A stretch of 41,436 nucleotides of DNA from an uncultured SAR116 cluster alpha proteobacterium (GCA_902618025.1 CACMYY010000011.1:1-41436), one strand, 5' to 3'. Counted from the first letter of the stretch, positions 1 to 8,867 are shown. Translations and numbers: made by a program. Notes: generated by a model not told the origin, from the letters alone.

Positions 1-684
1 GCCCCAATGGTAACTACTTTACTTTTTGTAATTGTGTTTTCAATTGCGATTGACAGAAATGCTGGATTTCATCAGGTTGAGTTTATAACATTCTTGGTTC
101 CAGGATTAATTATGATGAGTGTTATCCAAAATTCTTTTGCAAATGCTTCTTCAGCTTTTATGACTGCAAAAGTCCAAGGATCTATTGTGGACTTATTAAT
201 GGCTCCTTTAGGGCCAATAGAAATTTTAATTGCTCATACTTTAGCTAGCGTCACAAGAGGATTATTTGTTTTTACAGCTTCTTTTTTATTGTTATGGATT
301 TTAGGAATTATAGATTTTCCTAAAAATATTTTTTGGATGATGTTGTATTTAATTCAGGGAGGTATCACATTGGCCATAATTGGACTACTTGCTGGTATAT
401 GGGCTCAAAAATTCGATCAATTATCAATAATTTCAAATTTTGTTATTCAACCACTAGCATTTTTATCTGGTACTTTTTATTCAATTGAAAGACTACCTGA
501 ATCTCTAAAAATTTTAGCTTATTGTAATCCATTTTTTTATGCTATTGATGGGTTAAGATTTAGTTTTATTGGATTAAGTGACGCATCTCCTATATTGGGA
601 AGTTCAGTTTTACTTTGTTGTAACTTTGCACTAAGTATATTTGCTTGGTACATACTAAAAACAGGTTATAGGCTTAGGTCTTAG
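1..684 (+). CDS. ABC-2 type transporter permease, 5'-truncated
   Basis: Membrane subunit of an ABC-2 family exporter (the family that includes polysaccharide, lipid and drug exporters). The reading frame is open from base 1, so the true N-terminus lies outside the window; the ATG at base 7 is probably internal. About 227 residues remain, with roughly five to six hydrophobic segments. The ABC-2 signature region is visible near the C-terminus: a segment with LAFLSGTFYSIERLP followed by NPFFYAIDGLRFSFIG, which matches the NodJ/DrrB/YadH type. The matching ATPase gene would be expected just upstream and is not visible. The stop is 24 nt before dcd on the same strand, so cotranscription is possible, but no functional link is implied. 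The substrate cannot be told from sequence. Confidence 0.85.
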   Translation, partial: APMVTTLLFVIVFSIAIDRNAGFHQVEFITFLVPGLIMMSVIQNSFANASSAFMTAKVQGSIVDLLMAPLGPIEILIAHTLASVTRGLFVFTASFLLLWILGIIDFPKNIFWMMLYLIQGGITLAIIGLLAGIWAQKFDQLSIISNFVIQPLAFLSGTFYSIERLPESLKILAYCNPFFYAIDGLRFSFIGLSDASPILGSSVLLCCNFALSIFAWYILKTGYRLRS

Positions 685-708
685 TTAAAATAATTTTGGA
701 AATCTAGA

Positions 709-1857
709 ATGAATAAAATTCAAAAAATCGCTGGTGTTTTATCAAGTCAAGAAATTTTAGAATTGATTCATAAAAACGTAATTAATAGTGAAAATGGCAT
801 TGAAAAAGATCTAATCCAACCAGCCTCTATAGATTTAAGATTAGGTATAAAAGCATGGAGAGTGCCCGCCTCCTTTCTTCCAGGTAAGGGAAATAAGGTA
901 TCTAGTAGATTAAAAGACCTTGCAATGCATGAATTTAGTCTAATAGATGGTGCTGTTTTAGAATGTGGATGTGTGTATATCGTCAAGTTGTTAGAAAATG
1001 TAAGTTTGACTGAGAATTTAACAGGGATTGCAAATCCAAAAAGTTCTACTGGAAGACTAGACGTTTTCACTAGGTTAATTGTTGATGGTGCAATGGAATT
1101 TGAGGAAGTTCCAGCTGGATATCAGGGACCCTTATATGCAGAAATATCTCCTAGGACATTTTCTGTTTTAGTAAGAACTGGTTCGCGTCTTAATCAATTA
1201 AGATTAAAAAGAGGACAGTCATTTACTTCAGACAAAGAAATGGAAATATTGCAAGAACATGTTGGATTGGTTAGAAATCAAGATAATATCAATCTTCTTG
1301 ATAAAATAAAAAATGGTGTTCCGTTATCTGTAGATTTAATTGGTGAAAATGGTTTGATTGGCTACAAAGCGAGAAAACATTCTATGCTTATAGACATCGA
1401 TAAACCAAATCATTATAGACATGAATTATTTTGGGAAAAAATAACTGTAGAAGATCTTTTATACCAAGGTGGTGATTATAAGAATAAAAACAATCAAGGA
1501 AGTCTAATACTCAGCCCCGATGCATTCTATATATTAGCTAGTAAAGAATACGTTTCTGTTCCGTCAAAGTATGCTGCAGAGATGAGAGCCTATGATACCA
1601 AGGTTGGTGAATTTAGAGCTCATTATGCTGGTTTTTTTGACCCTGGATTTGGTTTGACAGAACTTGGTGCTTCTAAAACCAAAGCAGTATTGGAGGTAAG
1701 ATCTCATGATGTACCTTTTTTAATAGAACAAGACCAGACAGTCTGTAGACTTGTTTATGAGCCAATGGCAAATGTACCAAGTATCTTGTATGGAGAAGCT
1801 GGAAGCTCAAATAATTATCAAGCTCAAGGACTAAAATTAGCTAAGCATTTTATTTAA
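709..1857 (+). CDS. dcd: dCTP deaminase, long two-domain form
   Basis: Predicted 2'-deoxycytidine 5'-triphosphate deaminase, making dUTP from dCTP for thymidylate synthesis in the cytoplasm. At 382 residues it is about twice the length of the E. coli enzyme (about 190) and matches the long form known in Alphaproteobacteria. It holds two dUTPase-fold halves: the N-terminal half has ANPKSSTGRLDVFTRLI (about 106-122) followed by a YAEIS strand. The C-terminal half has GFFDPGFGLTELGASKTKAV and LEVRSHD, the latter placed like the catalytic Glu strand of Dcd. The ATG at 709 is the first in frame. It lies after the ABC permease and 64 nt before argD. The family assignment is firm; which half is catalytic is not settled by inspection. 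Confidence 0.9.
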   Translation: MNKIQKIAGVLSSQEILELIHKNVINSENGIEKDLIQPASIDLRLGIKAWRVPASFLPGKGNKVSSRLKDLAMHEFSLIDGAVLECGCVYIVKLLENVSLTENLTGIANPKSSTGRLDVFTRLIVDGAMEFEEVPAGYQGPLYAEISPRTFSVLVRTGSRLNQLRLKRGQSFTSDKEMEILQEHVGLVRNQDNINLLDKIKNGVPLSVDLIGENGLIGYKARKHSMLIDIDKPNHYRHELFWEKITVEDLLYQGGDYKNKNNQGSLILSPDAFYILASKEYVSVPSKYAAEMRAYDTKVGEFRAHYAGFFDPGFGLTELGASKTKAVLEVRSHDVPFLIEQDQTVCRLVYEPMANVPSILYGEAGSSNNYQAQGLKLAKHFI

Positions 1858-1921
1858 AATTTCTTATTTATTTCTTTTTAATTATTATTGTATATTCTTA
1901 TAAATTTATGAAAGTTTTAGT

Positions 1922-3118
1922 ATGACAATAAGCCCATCTATAATGACAACATATGGAAGAATTGATATAGCCTTTACGCATGGTGAAGGTAGTTATTTAT
2001 ACTCAGAAAATGGAAAAAAATATTTAGATTATGCAAGTGGTATTGCTGTAAATGCATTTGGACATTGTCATCCAAAGTTGGTGGAGGCTTTAAAAGATCA
2101 GGCTTCGAAATTATGGCATACATCTAATCTTTACAGGATCCCAGAACAAGAAACAGTTGCAGAAAAGCTTGTAGAAAATTCATGTGCAGAAAGAGTCTTC
2201 TTCTGTAATTCTGGTGCTGAAGCGACCGAAGGGGCTGTTAAAGTTGCTAGAAGGTTTGCATGGGCAAACGGTGAAAAAGATAGGACAGAAATTATTTGTG
2301 CTACTGGAGCTTTTCATGGCCGCACTCTAGCAATGTTGGCTGCAAATGATAGACCATTATTTAGAGAAGGTTTCGGACCATCTGCCCAAGGCTTTACACA
2401 TGTTGAATGGGGAGATATTGAAAGTTTAAAGAATAAAATAGGTAAACATGTTGCGGCTATTTTAGTAGAACCAGTTCAAGGAGAAGGTGGTGCCAGAAAA
2501 GCTCCTAGAGGCTACCTTAAATTACTGCAAGATATTGCCAATGAAAATGGATCTTTGTTGATTTCAGATGAAGTGCAAATTGGAATGGGCAGGTCAGGGA
2601 CCCTTTTTGCTTATCAACAAGAAAATATTGAACCAGACATAATAGCGTTAGCAAAGGGTCTTGGTGGGGGGTTTCCAGTAGGTGCTGTAATGGCAAAAGC
2701 TAAAGTAGGTGACGCAATGATACCAGGTACTCATGGTAGTACATTCGGAGGTAATCCTTTAGCTATGAGATCTGCTAATGCTGTTTTGGATCTTCTATTA
2801 GAGGATGAATTTCTCAAAACCTTAAAAGAAAATATTACTTACTTTGATAATAAAATGGATGCCTTAATAAATGATGACGATAAGGCATCTCCAGTAATAT
2901 TATCTAAAAAAGGCTCAGGAATGTTAAGAGGCTTTCATTTAACAGAAAATTTTGCTGCAGGTGATTTTGGGAATATTTCAAGAGAAAAAGGTTTGTTGCT
3001 GGTAGGCGCTGCAGAAAATACTATTAGATTACTTCCACCACTAAATACTTCTATAGAAGAAATAGACCAAGCTTTTGAAATTTTAAGTGAAGTTGTTAAA
3101 GAAATTAAAAAAAACTAA
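1922..3118 (+). CDS. argD: acetylornithine aminotransferase
   Basis: Class III PLP-dependent aminotransferase that converts N-acetylglutamate semialdehyde to N-acetylornithine in arginine synthesis; ArgD enzymes often also act in lysine (succinyl-DAP) synthesis. The 398-residue length is normal. Visible motifs: FCNSGAEATEGAVKVARR for the phosphate-binding loop, ILVEPVQGEGGA, SDEVQIGMGRSG, and the PLP-binding Lys245 in ALAKGLGGGFPVGA. HGSTFGGNPLA follows as expected. The stop is 6 nt before argF, indicating a tight argD-argF operon. The alternative, ornithine aminotransferase, is less likely because of the argF partner. Confidence 0.95.
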   Translation: MTISPSIMTTYGRIDIAFTHGEGSYLYSENGKKYLDYASGIAVNAFGHCHPKLVEALKDQASKLWHTSNLYRIPEQETVAEKLVENSCAERVFFCNSGAEATEGAVKVARRFAWANGEKDRTEIICATGAFHGRTLAMLAANDRPLFREGFGPSAQGFTHVEWGDIESLKNKIGKHVAAILVEPVQGEGGARKAPRGYLKLLQDIANENGSLLISDEVQIGMGRSGTLFAYQQENIEPDIIALAKGLGGGFPVGAVMAKAKVGDAMIPGTHGSTFGGNPLAMRSANAVLDLLLEDEFLKTLKENITYFDNKMDALINDDDKASPVILSKKGSGMLRGFHLTENFAAGDFGNISREKGLLLVGAAENTIRLLPPLNTSIEEIDQAFEILSEVVKEIKKN

Positions 3119-3124
3119 AATATT

Positions 3125-4012
3125 ATGCCTAATTTTATTGATTTAAAGGATCTAAATAAAGATCAACTTATTGATTTAATTTCATTGTCTTTAAAATGGA
3201 AAAACAATAATTGTGCTCAATTTATGAAAGATAAAAATGTTGTTCTTATCTTTGAAAAACCCTCTTTAAGAACTCGAATATCTTTTGAAGTAGGAATAAA
3301 TCAATTAGGTGGAAATAGCTATCTTTTAAATGAAAAAGAAATGCAATTGGGTGAAAGAGAGACTGTTGAGGATACCGCAAGAGTTCTAGAAAGATATGCT
3401 GATATGGTGATTATAAGATGCTTTGGACATGATCAGTTAATAAAGTATGCAAATATATCTGAGGTTCCTGTGATTAATGCTCTTACAGATTTTAGTCATC
3501 CTTGCCAAGTTGTAGCAGATTTAATTACTATAAAAGAACATCTAAAAGATTTTAAAAATAAAAAAATTACCTGGTTTGGTGATTGTAATAACGTTTTACA
3601 AAGCTGGATAGAGGCTTCTGGTTTACTAAATTTTGAATTAAACATAGCTTGTCCAGAGGGTATAAAACCAGATGCGAAAACAATATCATGGGCTCTTGAA
3701 AGAAATAATAATATTTCTATTATACATAATCCCCAAGAAGCTGCAGAGGGTGCTAACTGTATTATTACTGATACATGGAGATCAATGGGTGACAAAAGCC
3801 CATTTCCTGAAGATCAATTCATACCATTTCAAGTAAATAAAAAAATAATGGAATTAGCAGATAAGAATGCGATATTTATGCATTGTTTACCCGCTTACCG
3901 AAATAAGGAGGTAAGTTCTGAGGTGCTAGAAGGTAGTCAATCTGTTGTATTTGATGAAGCTGAGAACAGATTATATGCACAAAAAGCAATCATGCAATTT
4001 TGTCTTAAATAA
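3125..4012 (+). CDS. argF: ornithine carbamoyltransferase
   Basis: Forms citrulline from ornithine and carbamoyl phosphate in the cytoplasm, the sixth step of arginine synthesis. Diagnostic motifs are present: carbamoyl-phosphate binding SLRTR (47-51, the family's SxRTR), HPCQ (125-128), and the ornithine-side HCLP loop (253-256) with the catalytic Cys254. Length 295 is slightly short for the family (about 305-335) but no motif is missing. It follows argD by 6 nt and precedes hslO by 25 nt, an arrangement known in many alphaproteobacteria. With argG at 17978-19204 the window holds three arginine genes at two loci; argH is not seen. Confidence 0.95.
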   Translation: MPNFIDLKDLNKDQLIDLISLSLKWKNNNCAQFMKDKNVVLIFEKPSLRTRISFEVGINQLGGNSYLLNEKEMQLGERETVEDTARVLERYADMVIIRCFGHDQLIKYANISEVPVINALTDFSHPCQVVADLITIKEHLKDFKNKKITWFGDCNNVLQSWIEASGLLNFELNIACPEGIKPDAKTISWALERNNNISIIHNPQEAAEGANCIITDTWRSMGDKSPFPEDQFIPFQVNKKIMELADKNAIFMHCLPAYRNKEVSSEVLEGSQSVVFDEAENRLYAQKAIMQFCLK

Positions 4013-4037
4013 AAAATTTGTGAAAATTGTTTCTGAA

Positions 4038-4907
4038 ATGACTTTAAATAACCACGTAATTCCATTTCAATTAGGTAACAATAAAGTTAGAGGTAATATA
4101 GTAAGACTTCAAACTGTTGTGTCTGAAATAGTTAACCGCCATAAATATCCAGCAAATGTTGAAAGTTTATTTGCTGACACGCTTACCATCACTGCGTGTT
4201 TAGGATCTAGAATGAAGCATGATGGTGTTTTTACTATTCAAGCAAAAGGTACTGGGGATGTTAATACTTTATTTTCTGATATAACAAGCGATGGATTTCT
4301 TAGGGGTTACGTTGGTCTAAATACATGTTTTACAAATGCAGAGAGTAAACTAAATTCTTTGATGGGTTCAGGACATATTTCTTTTACTTTAGATCAGGGA
4401 AAACATAGTAAAAGATATCAAGGTGTTGTTTCTCTTGAAGAACCTAGCATGTCTAAAACAGCAGAGCTCTACTTCAATAATTCAGAACAGTTAGAAACAA
4501 AATTTCTGACTTTTAATTATTTTGATGTTGAAAAAAATAATAGAAAAAACTTATTTTCTGCGGGACTTATAATGCTGCAAAAAATGCCAGTTAAAAATAG
4601 CTTTGATGAGGAAATCAATGAAGAAATTTGGCAAAATTCACTGAATTTTTTATCAACAATAATGAAAGAAGAATTTTTATCAACTAACCTTACCTCAGAA
4701 GAAATACTTTATAGATTATTCAATGAGCTAGAAATTACAGTATATGATGAAATAAATATCCGAGACCAATGCAGGTGTTCAGAACAAAAGATAAAGTTTG
4801 CTATTGAGAATTTAAGTAAAAAAGAATTAGACGAAATTGCAGATGAGAACGGAAATGTGATAGTTGTCTGTGAGTTTTGTAAAACAGAAAGAATATTTCC
4901 TAAATAA
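4038..4907 (+). CDS. hslO: Hsp33 redox-regulated chaperone
   Basis: Holdase chaperone switched on by oxidation in the cytoplasm. The C-terminal zinc centre is complete: Cys245 and Cys247 (CRC) and Cys278 and Cys281 (CEFC), numbered from the chosen start. The N-terminal domain shows the family features VRLQTVVSEIVNRH and LFSDITSDGFLRGYV. I chose the ATG at 4038 (289 residues) because it begins at the usual Hsp33 N-terminus; an in-frame extension back to 3945 would overlap the 3' end of argF and adds non-conserved sequence. A GTG at 4020 is a possible alternative. It lies 25 nt behind argF, probably in the same transcript. Confidence 0.93.
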   Translation: MTLNNHVIPFQLGNNKVRGNIVRLQTVVSEIVNRHKYPANVESLFADTLTITACLGSRMKHDGVFTIQAKGTGDVNTLFSDITSDGFLRGYVGLNTCFTNAESKLNSLMGSGHISFTLDQGKHSKRYQGVVSLEEPSMSKTAELYFNNSEQLETKFLTFNYFDVEKNNRKNLFSAGLIMLQKMPVKNSFDEEINEEIWQNSLNFLSTIMKEEFLSTNLTSEEILYRLFNELEITVYDEINIRDQCRCSEQKIKFAIENLSKKELDEIADENGNVIVVCEFCKTERIFPK

Positions 4908-4915
4908 ATTTGTTA

Positions 4916-6361
4916 TTAATTCTTCCAAAACAATGGTGAGAACATAACTAATATTGCAAAAATTTCTAGGCGACCTAATATCATTCCTGCACATAGAATT
5001 AACTTTCCAAGATCTGGAATCGATTGATATGATCCAGTCGGACCAATAATATCGCCTAATCCAGGACCAACATTGCCAATAGCAGAAGCAGCACCTGAAA
5101 TTGCAGTAACTAAATCAAGTCCTAGTCCACCTAACAAGCAAGCAATTACTGCAAAAGAAATTATATATAAAAAGAAGAAACCCATGACAGATTCAGCCAC
5201 ATTTTCTGGGATTGGTTTTTGATTATAATAAGAAACTACCACAGCATGTGGTCTTATAAGTTTAGAAACTTGGGCCTTTGCATTTGCTATTAAAACTTGT
5301 ATTCTAGCCATTCTTAAACCACAAGTTGTAGATCCAGCACAACCCCCTACAAACATGAGAATAAGTAAAATAGTTGTAGGAAAACCACCCCAATTATTAA
5401 AATCTGATGTCCCAAAACCAGTTCCAGTTATTATTGAAATTACATTGAAAGAAGCTAGTCTCAAAGCATCAATAAATGGCAAATTGTTAAAACTTAAATA
5501 CAATGACATAATCAAAACTACAAACAAAACTAAAGTTAAAAATAGTTTAACTTGATCATCTTTAATCAGATTTTTTATACCATTTTTTGTTAAAGCTAAA
5601 TAATGAACAAAAGGGAGTGATCCAACTAACATTCCAAAAATAATAATTATTTCAATGGTTGAAGAATTAAATGCAGCTAAAGATTCAGATTTTGTTGAGT
5701 ATCCACCAGTTGCAAGAGTTGTCATTGCATGTGCAATTGAATCAAATACTGGCATTCCAGCACCCCATAGCATGAATGCCCATGTAACAGTTAAAGTTAT
5801 ATAGACAATACTAATTCCTGCGGCAAAGCTTGCTGCCTTAGGAACTACTTTATCAGGAGTTTCATATGACTCAGTTTTAAAGAGTTGCATACCACCGATA
5901 GATAACATTGGCAATACTGCCAAAGCCATAACAATTATACCAACTCCACCAAGCCACTGAAGAAGGGCACGCCAAATTAAAATTCCATGAGATTTTGCTT
6001 CTAAACTTTCAATTACAGTTGCACCAGTAGTTGTTATTCCAGATGTTGATTCAAAAAAAGCGTCAATAAAATTCATATCATTATCTGAAAGTAAAAAGGG
6101 TAATGATCCAAAAAAAGCAATTGAGATCCATGCACTATTTGTTAATAAAAATGCCTGTCTCAATTCTAAATGTTCAGTTGCACTTCCTTTGTTTGTAAGG
6201 AAAAGTATCGATCCTACAAAAAATGTAGCCATTGAAGATCCAACAAATGCAGGCCAGTTTTGACTACCATAGAACCAATCCACAAATGCAGGTATTATCA
6301 TAAATATGGAAAGAATGCATAATAGCATTCCAATGAGATAAATAATCGGTGAAAATTTCAT
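4916..6361 (-). CDS. trkH: TrkH-family potassium uptake channel subunit
   Basis: Inner-membrane K+ translocating subunit of a Trk/Ktr system. The 481-residue protein shows the four pore-loop filters of this family: TTTGAT, TLATGGYST, ITGTGFGT and GNVGPGLG, spaced along a protein with about 10-12 membrane segments. The length fits TrkH. The cytosolic NAD/ATP-binding TrkA partner is not in the window. It is convergent with hslO (8 nt between stops) and follows folE by 46 nt on the minus strand, so it may be transcribed with folE, though no functional tie is evident. The start ATG at 6361 begins MKFSPIIYLIGML, a first membrane helix. Confidence 0.92.
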   Translation of the reverse strand: MKFSPIIYLIGMLLCILSIFMIIPAFVDWFYGSQNWPAFVGSSMATFFVGSILFLTNKGSATEHLELRQAFLLTNSAWISIAFFGSLPFLLSDNDMNFIDAFFESTSGITTTGATVIESLEAKSHGILIWRALLQWLGGVGIIVMALAVLPMLSIGGMQLFKTESYETPDKVVPKAASFAAGISIVYITLTVTWAFMLWGAGMPVFDSIAHAMTTLATGGYSTKSESLAAFNSSTIEIIIIFGMLVGSLPFVHYLALTKNGIKNLIKDDQVKLFLTLVLFVVLIMSLYLSFNNLPFIDALRLASFNVISIITGTGFGTSDFNNWGGFPTTILLILMFVGGCAGSTTCGLRMARIQVLIANAKAQVSKLIRPHAVVVSYYNQKPIPENVAESVMGFFFLYIISFAVIACLLGGLGLDLVTAISGAASAIGNVGPGLGDIIGPTGSYQSIPDLGKLILCAGMILGRLEIFAILVMFSPLFWKN

Positions 6362-6407
6362 GATTAATTCTGTGAGCTTAATTAAAGACTATTTAATTAA
6401 AATTTCC

Positions 6408-7022
6408 TTAAGTTGCCATTTTCAAAAATCTATCTTGTAAATTTGTATCCTCTAAAAAACAACCACTAAAAAGATTAGTTGTCATTGTAACATCATTTTT
6501 TAAAACACCTCTAGTACTCATGCAGTGATGTTCTGCATCGATAAATACTGCGGTTCCTTTAGGTAGTAGGGTTTTATCGATACAATTTAATATTTGTGCA
6601 GTCATAGTTTCTTGAGTTTGAAGTCTTTTAGCATAGAGATTTAATACTCTCGCTAGTTTTGATATTCCAACAACTCTTTTGTCTGGATAATATCCTATGG
6701 AAGCTCTTCCAATAATAGGAACCATATGGTGTTCACAATGACTTTCAAAATTTATATTTTTTAACAAAACAATATCGTTATATCCTTCGATATCTTCAAA
6801 AGTTTTAGATAAAAACATTTCAGGATCTTGACTGTAACCTGCATAAAATTCGTTGAATGATTTTATAACTCTTTTAGGCGTTTCTATTAGGCCTTCTCTT
6901 TCAGGATCTTCACCTATATATCTTATCAGGGTTTTTACCGCTTCTTCGGCCTCAGCTTTTGAAATAATTTTATCATTTTCATTATTAATTATAATTTTTG
7001 AAGCATTAATAGACGAATTCAT
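6408..7022 (-). CDS. folE: GTP cyclohydrolase I
   Basis: Type IA GTP cyclohydrolase: opens GTP to 7,8-dihydroneopterin triphosphate, first step of folate (and queuosine precursor) synthesis. The 204-residue length is normal. The zinc ligands are all present: Cys96 and His99 in the ESHCEHHM block, and Cys167 in EHHCMSTRG. LARVLNLYAKRLQTQE matches the conserved allosteric/active-site region. The ATG at 7022 is preceded by AAAGGTG at a sensible distance. It stands upstream of trkH on the same strand. The promoter would lie in 7023-7109, an AT-rich gap with a 12-nt palindrome at 7058-7069 of unknown meaning. Confidence 0.96.
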   Translation of the reverse strand: MNSSINASKIIINNENDKIISKAEAEEAVKTLIRYIGEDPEREGLIETPKRVIKSFNEFYAGYSQDPEMFLSKTFEDIEGYNDIVLLKNINFESHCEHHMVPIIGRASIGYYPDKRVVGISKLARVLNLYAKRLQTQETMTAQILNCIDKTLLPKGTAVFIDAEHHCMSTRGVLKNDVTMTTNLFSGCFLEDTNLQDRFLKMAT

Positions 7023-7109
7023 TGTACACCTTTAATTTTTACAATTAATTCTTAACGAATAATATTATTTAAGCAACGTATTATTGTTTTATTACAAATT
7101 AAAAAATAT

Positions 7110-7763
7110 TTACTTTAAAAATAAATTCAAATTTATGGGTTTTTCATGACTAATCTTTTTATCTGCTTCATCGTGAGTAACTAACAAACAAGGAATTTTA
7201 CTTTCTTTAATCATACTAATAACAAAATTTCTGAACGTATTTCTGTGTTCAGGATCTAAAGATGAAAAAGGTTCATCAAGTAATAATAATTCTGGTTCTG
7301 ACATTACTGCTCTAAGGCAAGCTATTCTGGCTTTTTGACCTCCTGAAAGAGTATGCGGATACCTATTTTGAAAGCCCTCCATATTAGCTTTTTTTAAATT
7401 TTCATTTATTAAAAATAATTTTTCTTTTGATTTCAGCTTTCTATTCATTCCAAAATATATATTTTGTTCGACAGTCAAATGAGGAAATAAAGCACCCTCT
7501 TGCAATAAAAGTCCGATTTTTCTTTTTTCGATTGGAATATTATTCAAAATTTTCCCATTTAAAATTATTTCACCTTCAAATGATAAGCTATCTTCAGTAG
7601 TGCCCGCTATAACATTAATTAAAGAAGATTTTCCAACTCCACTTTTTCCAAACACACATAAAATATTACCATTATTTATCTTTAGATTAAGATTTTTGAT
7701 AAATGGTTTTTCTTTTGGAGAATTCCATTTCAATGATATGTTAATTAATTCAAGCAAATTCAC
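7110..7763 (-). CDS. orphan ABC transporter ATPase, YnjD-like
   Basis: ATP-binding subunit of an importer-type ABC transporter, 217 residues. Walker A GKSGVGKSS (39-47), Q-loop LLQEGALFPHLTVEQN, signature LSGGQ (139-143), Walker B LLLLDE (159-164) and the H-loop His197 are intact, so it should bind and hydrolyse ATP. The stretch ALFPHLTVEQN and the short C-terminus without a regulatory domain resemble E. coli YnjD (ynjBCD) and, more loosely, ThiQ. No permease or binding protein lies next to it: the neighbours are folE and a SprT-like gene. The start is GTG at 7763 with AGGT upstream. Divergent from the SprT-like gene with only 32 nt between them. Substrate unknown. Confidence 0.85.
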   Translation of the reverse strand: MNLLELINISLKWNSPKEKPFIKNLNLKINNGNILCVFGKSGVGKSSLINVIAGTTEDSLSFEGEIILNGKILNNIPIEKRKIGLLLQEGALFPHLTVEQNIYFGMNRKLKSKEKLFLINENLKKANMEGFQNRYPHTLSGGQKARIACLRAVMSEPELLLLDEPFSSLDPEHRNTFRNFVISMIKESKIPCLLVTHDEADKKISHEKPINLNLFLK

Positions 7764-7795
7764 ATAACCTAAAGTTAAAACCTTAAAATAAAAAA

Positions 7796-8305
7796 ATGAT
7801 AAAAGAAATTTTAAAAATAAAAAATGCGATTAATCTTAGTAGAAGTGATAGTTCTATAAAAAATAAACAGCCTAAAGATTTCGAGTCTTTTAGAAAATTT
7901 TTGGATCTAGCTAGATCTGAAATGGACAAAAATGGACTATTTGATTGGAAATTAGATCTAGATCATGCAAAAGTAAGGGCAGGGGCATGTTTTTTTAGAG
8001 AGAAAAAAATCTCGTTCTCAAGGAATTTCATTAAAAATTCAAATGAGTCAGAAATTTATGATACAATTCTTCATGAAATAGCTCATGCCCTTGTCGGTCC
8101 TAAGCATGGTCATGACATCGTATGGAAAAAAATGGCTAAAAAGCTTGGGTGCTCAGCAAAAAGGTGTCATACTTTAGAATTTTCAGATTATAGATGGATA
8201 AGGTACTGTAAAAATTTTTGTTGGGAACAAAAAACACATAGGAGAAAATTAAATTTAATTTGTAGAGAATGTGGAGCTTCTGTTTGCTATAAGAGAAATA
8301 TATAG
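7796..8305 (+). CDS. SprT-like zinc metalloprotein
   Basis: SprT-domain protein of 169 residues. It carries HEIAH (93-97), the zinc protease motif HExxH, with a third candidate ligand in KHGHDIVWK (His104 or His106). A C-terminal cysteine set (Cys138, Cys142, Cys156, Cys159, Cys164) looks like the zinc ribbon common in this family. Spartan/SprT proteins are linked to DNA-protein crosslink proteolysis in eukaryotes; the bacterial role is unsettled, so I do not assign one. It is divergent from the ABC ATPase and convergent with mce, with 3 nt between stops. The ATG at 7796 has only a weak ribosome-binding site. Confidence 0.82.
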   Translation: MIKEILKIKNAINLSRSDSSIKNKQPKDFESFRKFLDLARSEMDKNGLFDWKLDLDHAKVRAGACFFREKKISFSRNFIKNSNESEIYDTILHEIAHALVGPKHGHDIVWKKMAKKLGCSAKRCHTLEFSDYRWIRYCKNFCWEQKTHRRKLNLICRECGASVCYKRNI

Positions 8306-8308
8306 AAA

Positions 8309-8734
8309 TTATTTAATTTCTTCTAATTCAATGAGAGTTCCTGAAAAATCTGATGGTTGCAAAAATATTACAGGGTTTCCATGAGCGCCAATCTTTGGGT
8401 TGCCATCACCTAAAATTGTTGCTCCTACTTCCTTAAGTTTTTTTGAGGCAGATTTTAAATCGCTAACCTCATAACAAATATGATGCATACCTCCATTAGG
8501 ATTTTTTACAAGAAACTTACTAATTGGACTATTCTCATTTAACGGTTCAAGAAGTTCAACTTTTGTGTTTGGTGATTCTATAAATACTACTTTTACTCCA
8601 TGTTCAGATAAGGTTTGAGGTTTGCTAACATTAGCGCCTAGGGCCTTTTGCCACATGTCAGAGGCTTTTGTTATATTAGGAACAGCAATAGCAATATGAT
8701 TAAGTCTTCCGATATTTGAATAAAATTCTTCCAT
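8309..8734 (-). CDS. mce: methylmalonyl-CoA epimerase
   Basis: VOC-fold enzyme that interconverts (S)- and (R)-methylmalonyl-CoA, the step between propionyl-CoA carboxylase and the B12 mutase. Metal ligands expected for the family are visible: His13 (LNHIAIAVPN), a His in GGMHHICYEV (84/85) and Glu137 in GTLIELEE. I start it at the ATG at 8734 (141 residues) because GGAG lies 6 nt upstream; a TTG four codons earlier overlaps that ribosome-binding site. It is divergent from the pcc/mutase operon, 141 nt from the pccB reading frame, so the two may share a control region. The context settles the choice over other VOC proteins. Confidence 0.93.
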   Translation of the reverse strand: MEEFYSNIGRLNHIAIAVPNITKASDMWQKALGANVSKPQTLSEHGVKVVFIESPNTKVELLEPLNENSPISKFLVKNPNGGMHHICYEVSDLKSASKKLKEVGATILGDGNPKIGAHGNPVIFLQPSDFSGTLIELEEIK

Positions 8735-8807
8735 AGAATACTCCAAAACAAACTAAATTTCCTTAAACAAGTTATATTTAATTTTAATAATTTTCAATTA
8801 TCATAAA

Positions 8808-8836
8808 TTGATTATTACTAGTTAATTTTGTTAAAT
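8808..8836 (+). promoter_or_regulatory. possible promoter of the propionate operon
   Basis: TTGATT (8808-8813), a 17-nt spacer and TTAAAT (8831-8836) fit a weak sigma-70 promoter about 40 nt before the pccB ribosome-binding site. In such AT-rich DNA chance matches are common, so this is tentative; position is the main support. Confidence 0.3.
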
Positions 8837-8850
8837 TTTGCTAAATATTA
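8821..8850 (+). repeat. tandem 10-bp repeats before pccB, candidate operator
   Basis: Three consecutive 10-mers GTTAATTTTG, TTAAATTTTG and CTAAATATTA share a phase. The best pair is TTTTGTTAAA (8826-8835) and TTTTGCTAAA (8836-8845), one mismatch apart. A 10-bp period puts the copies on one face of DNA, and they overlap the proposed -10. In Rhodobacter, PccR, an ScfR-family regulator, binds TTTGCAAA-type repeats before propionyl-CoA genes; this resembles but does not match that site. Confidence 0.3.
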
Positions 8851-8867
8851 CTTTTTAGTGTCTTCTG

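Noticed and set aside
768-1070. 100-codon open frame on the minus strand
   Set aside because: Lies wholly antisense to the conserved dcd gene, with no family match.
3945-4037. N-terminal extension of Hsp33 into argF
   Set aside because: The extra residues are not conserved in Hsp33 and are the argF 3' end read in another frame.
7058-7069. 12-nt palindrome AATAATATTATT upstream of folE
   Set aside because: Made only of A and T in very AT-rich DNA, and the flanking CTTAA/TTAAG copies are not on the same symmetry axis, so it is likely chance.
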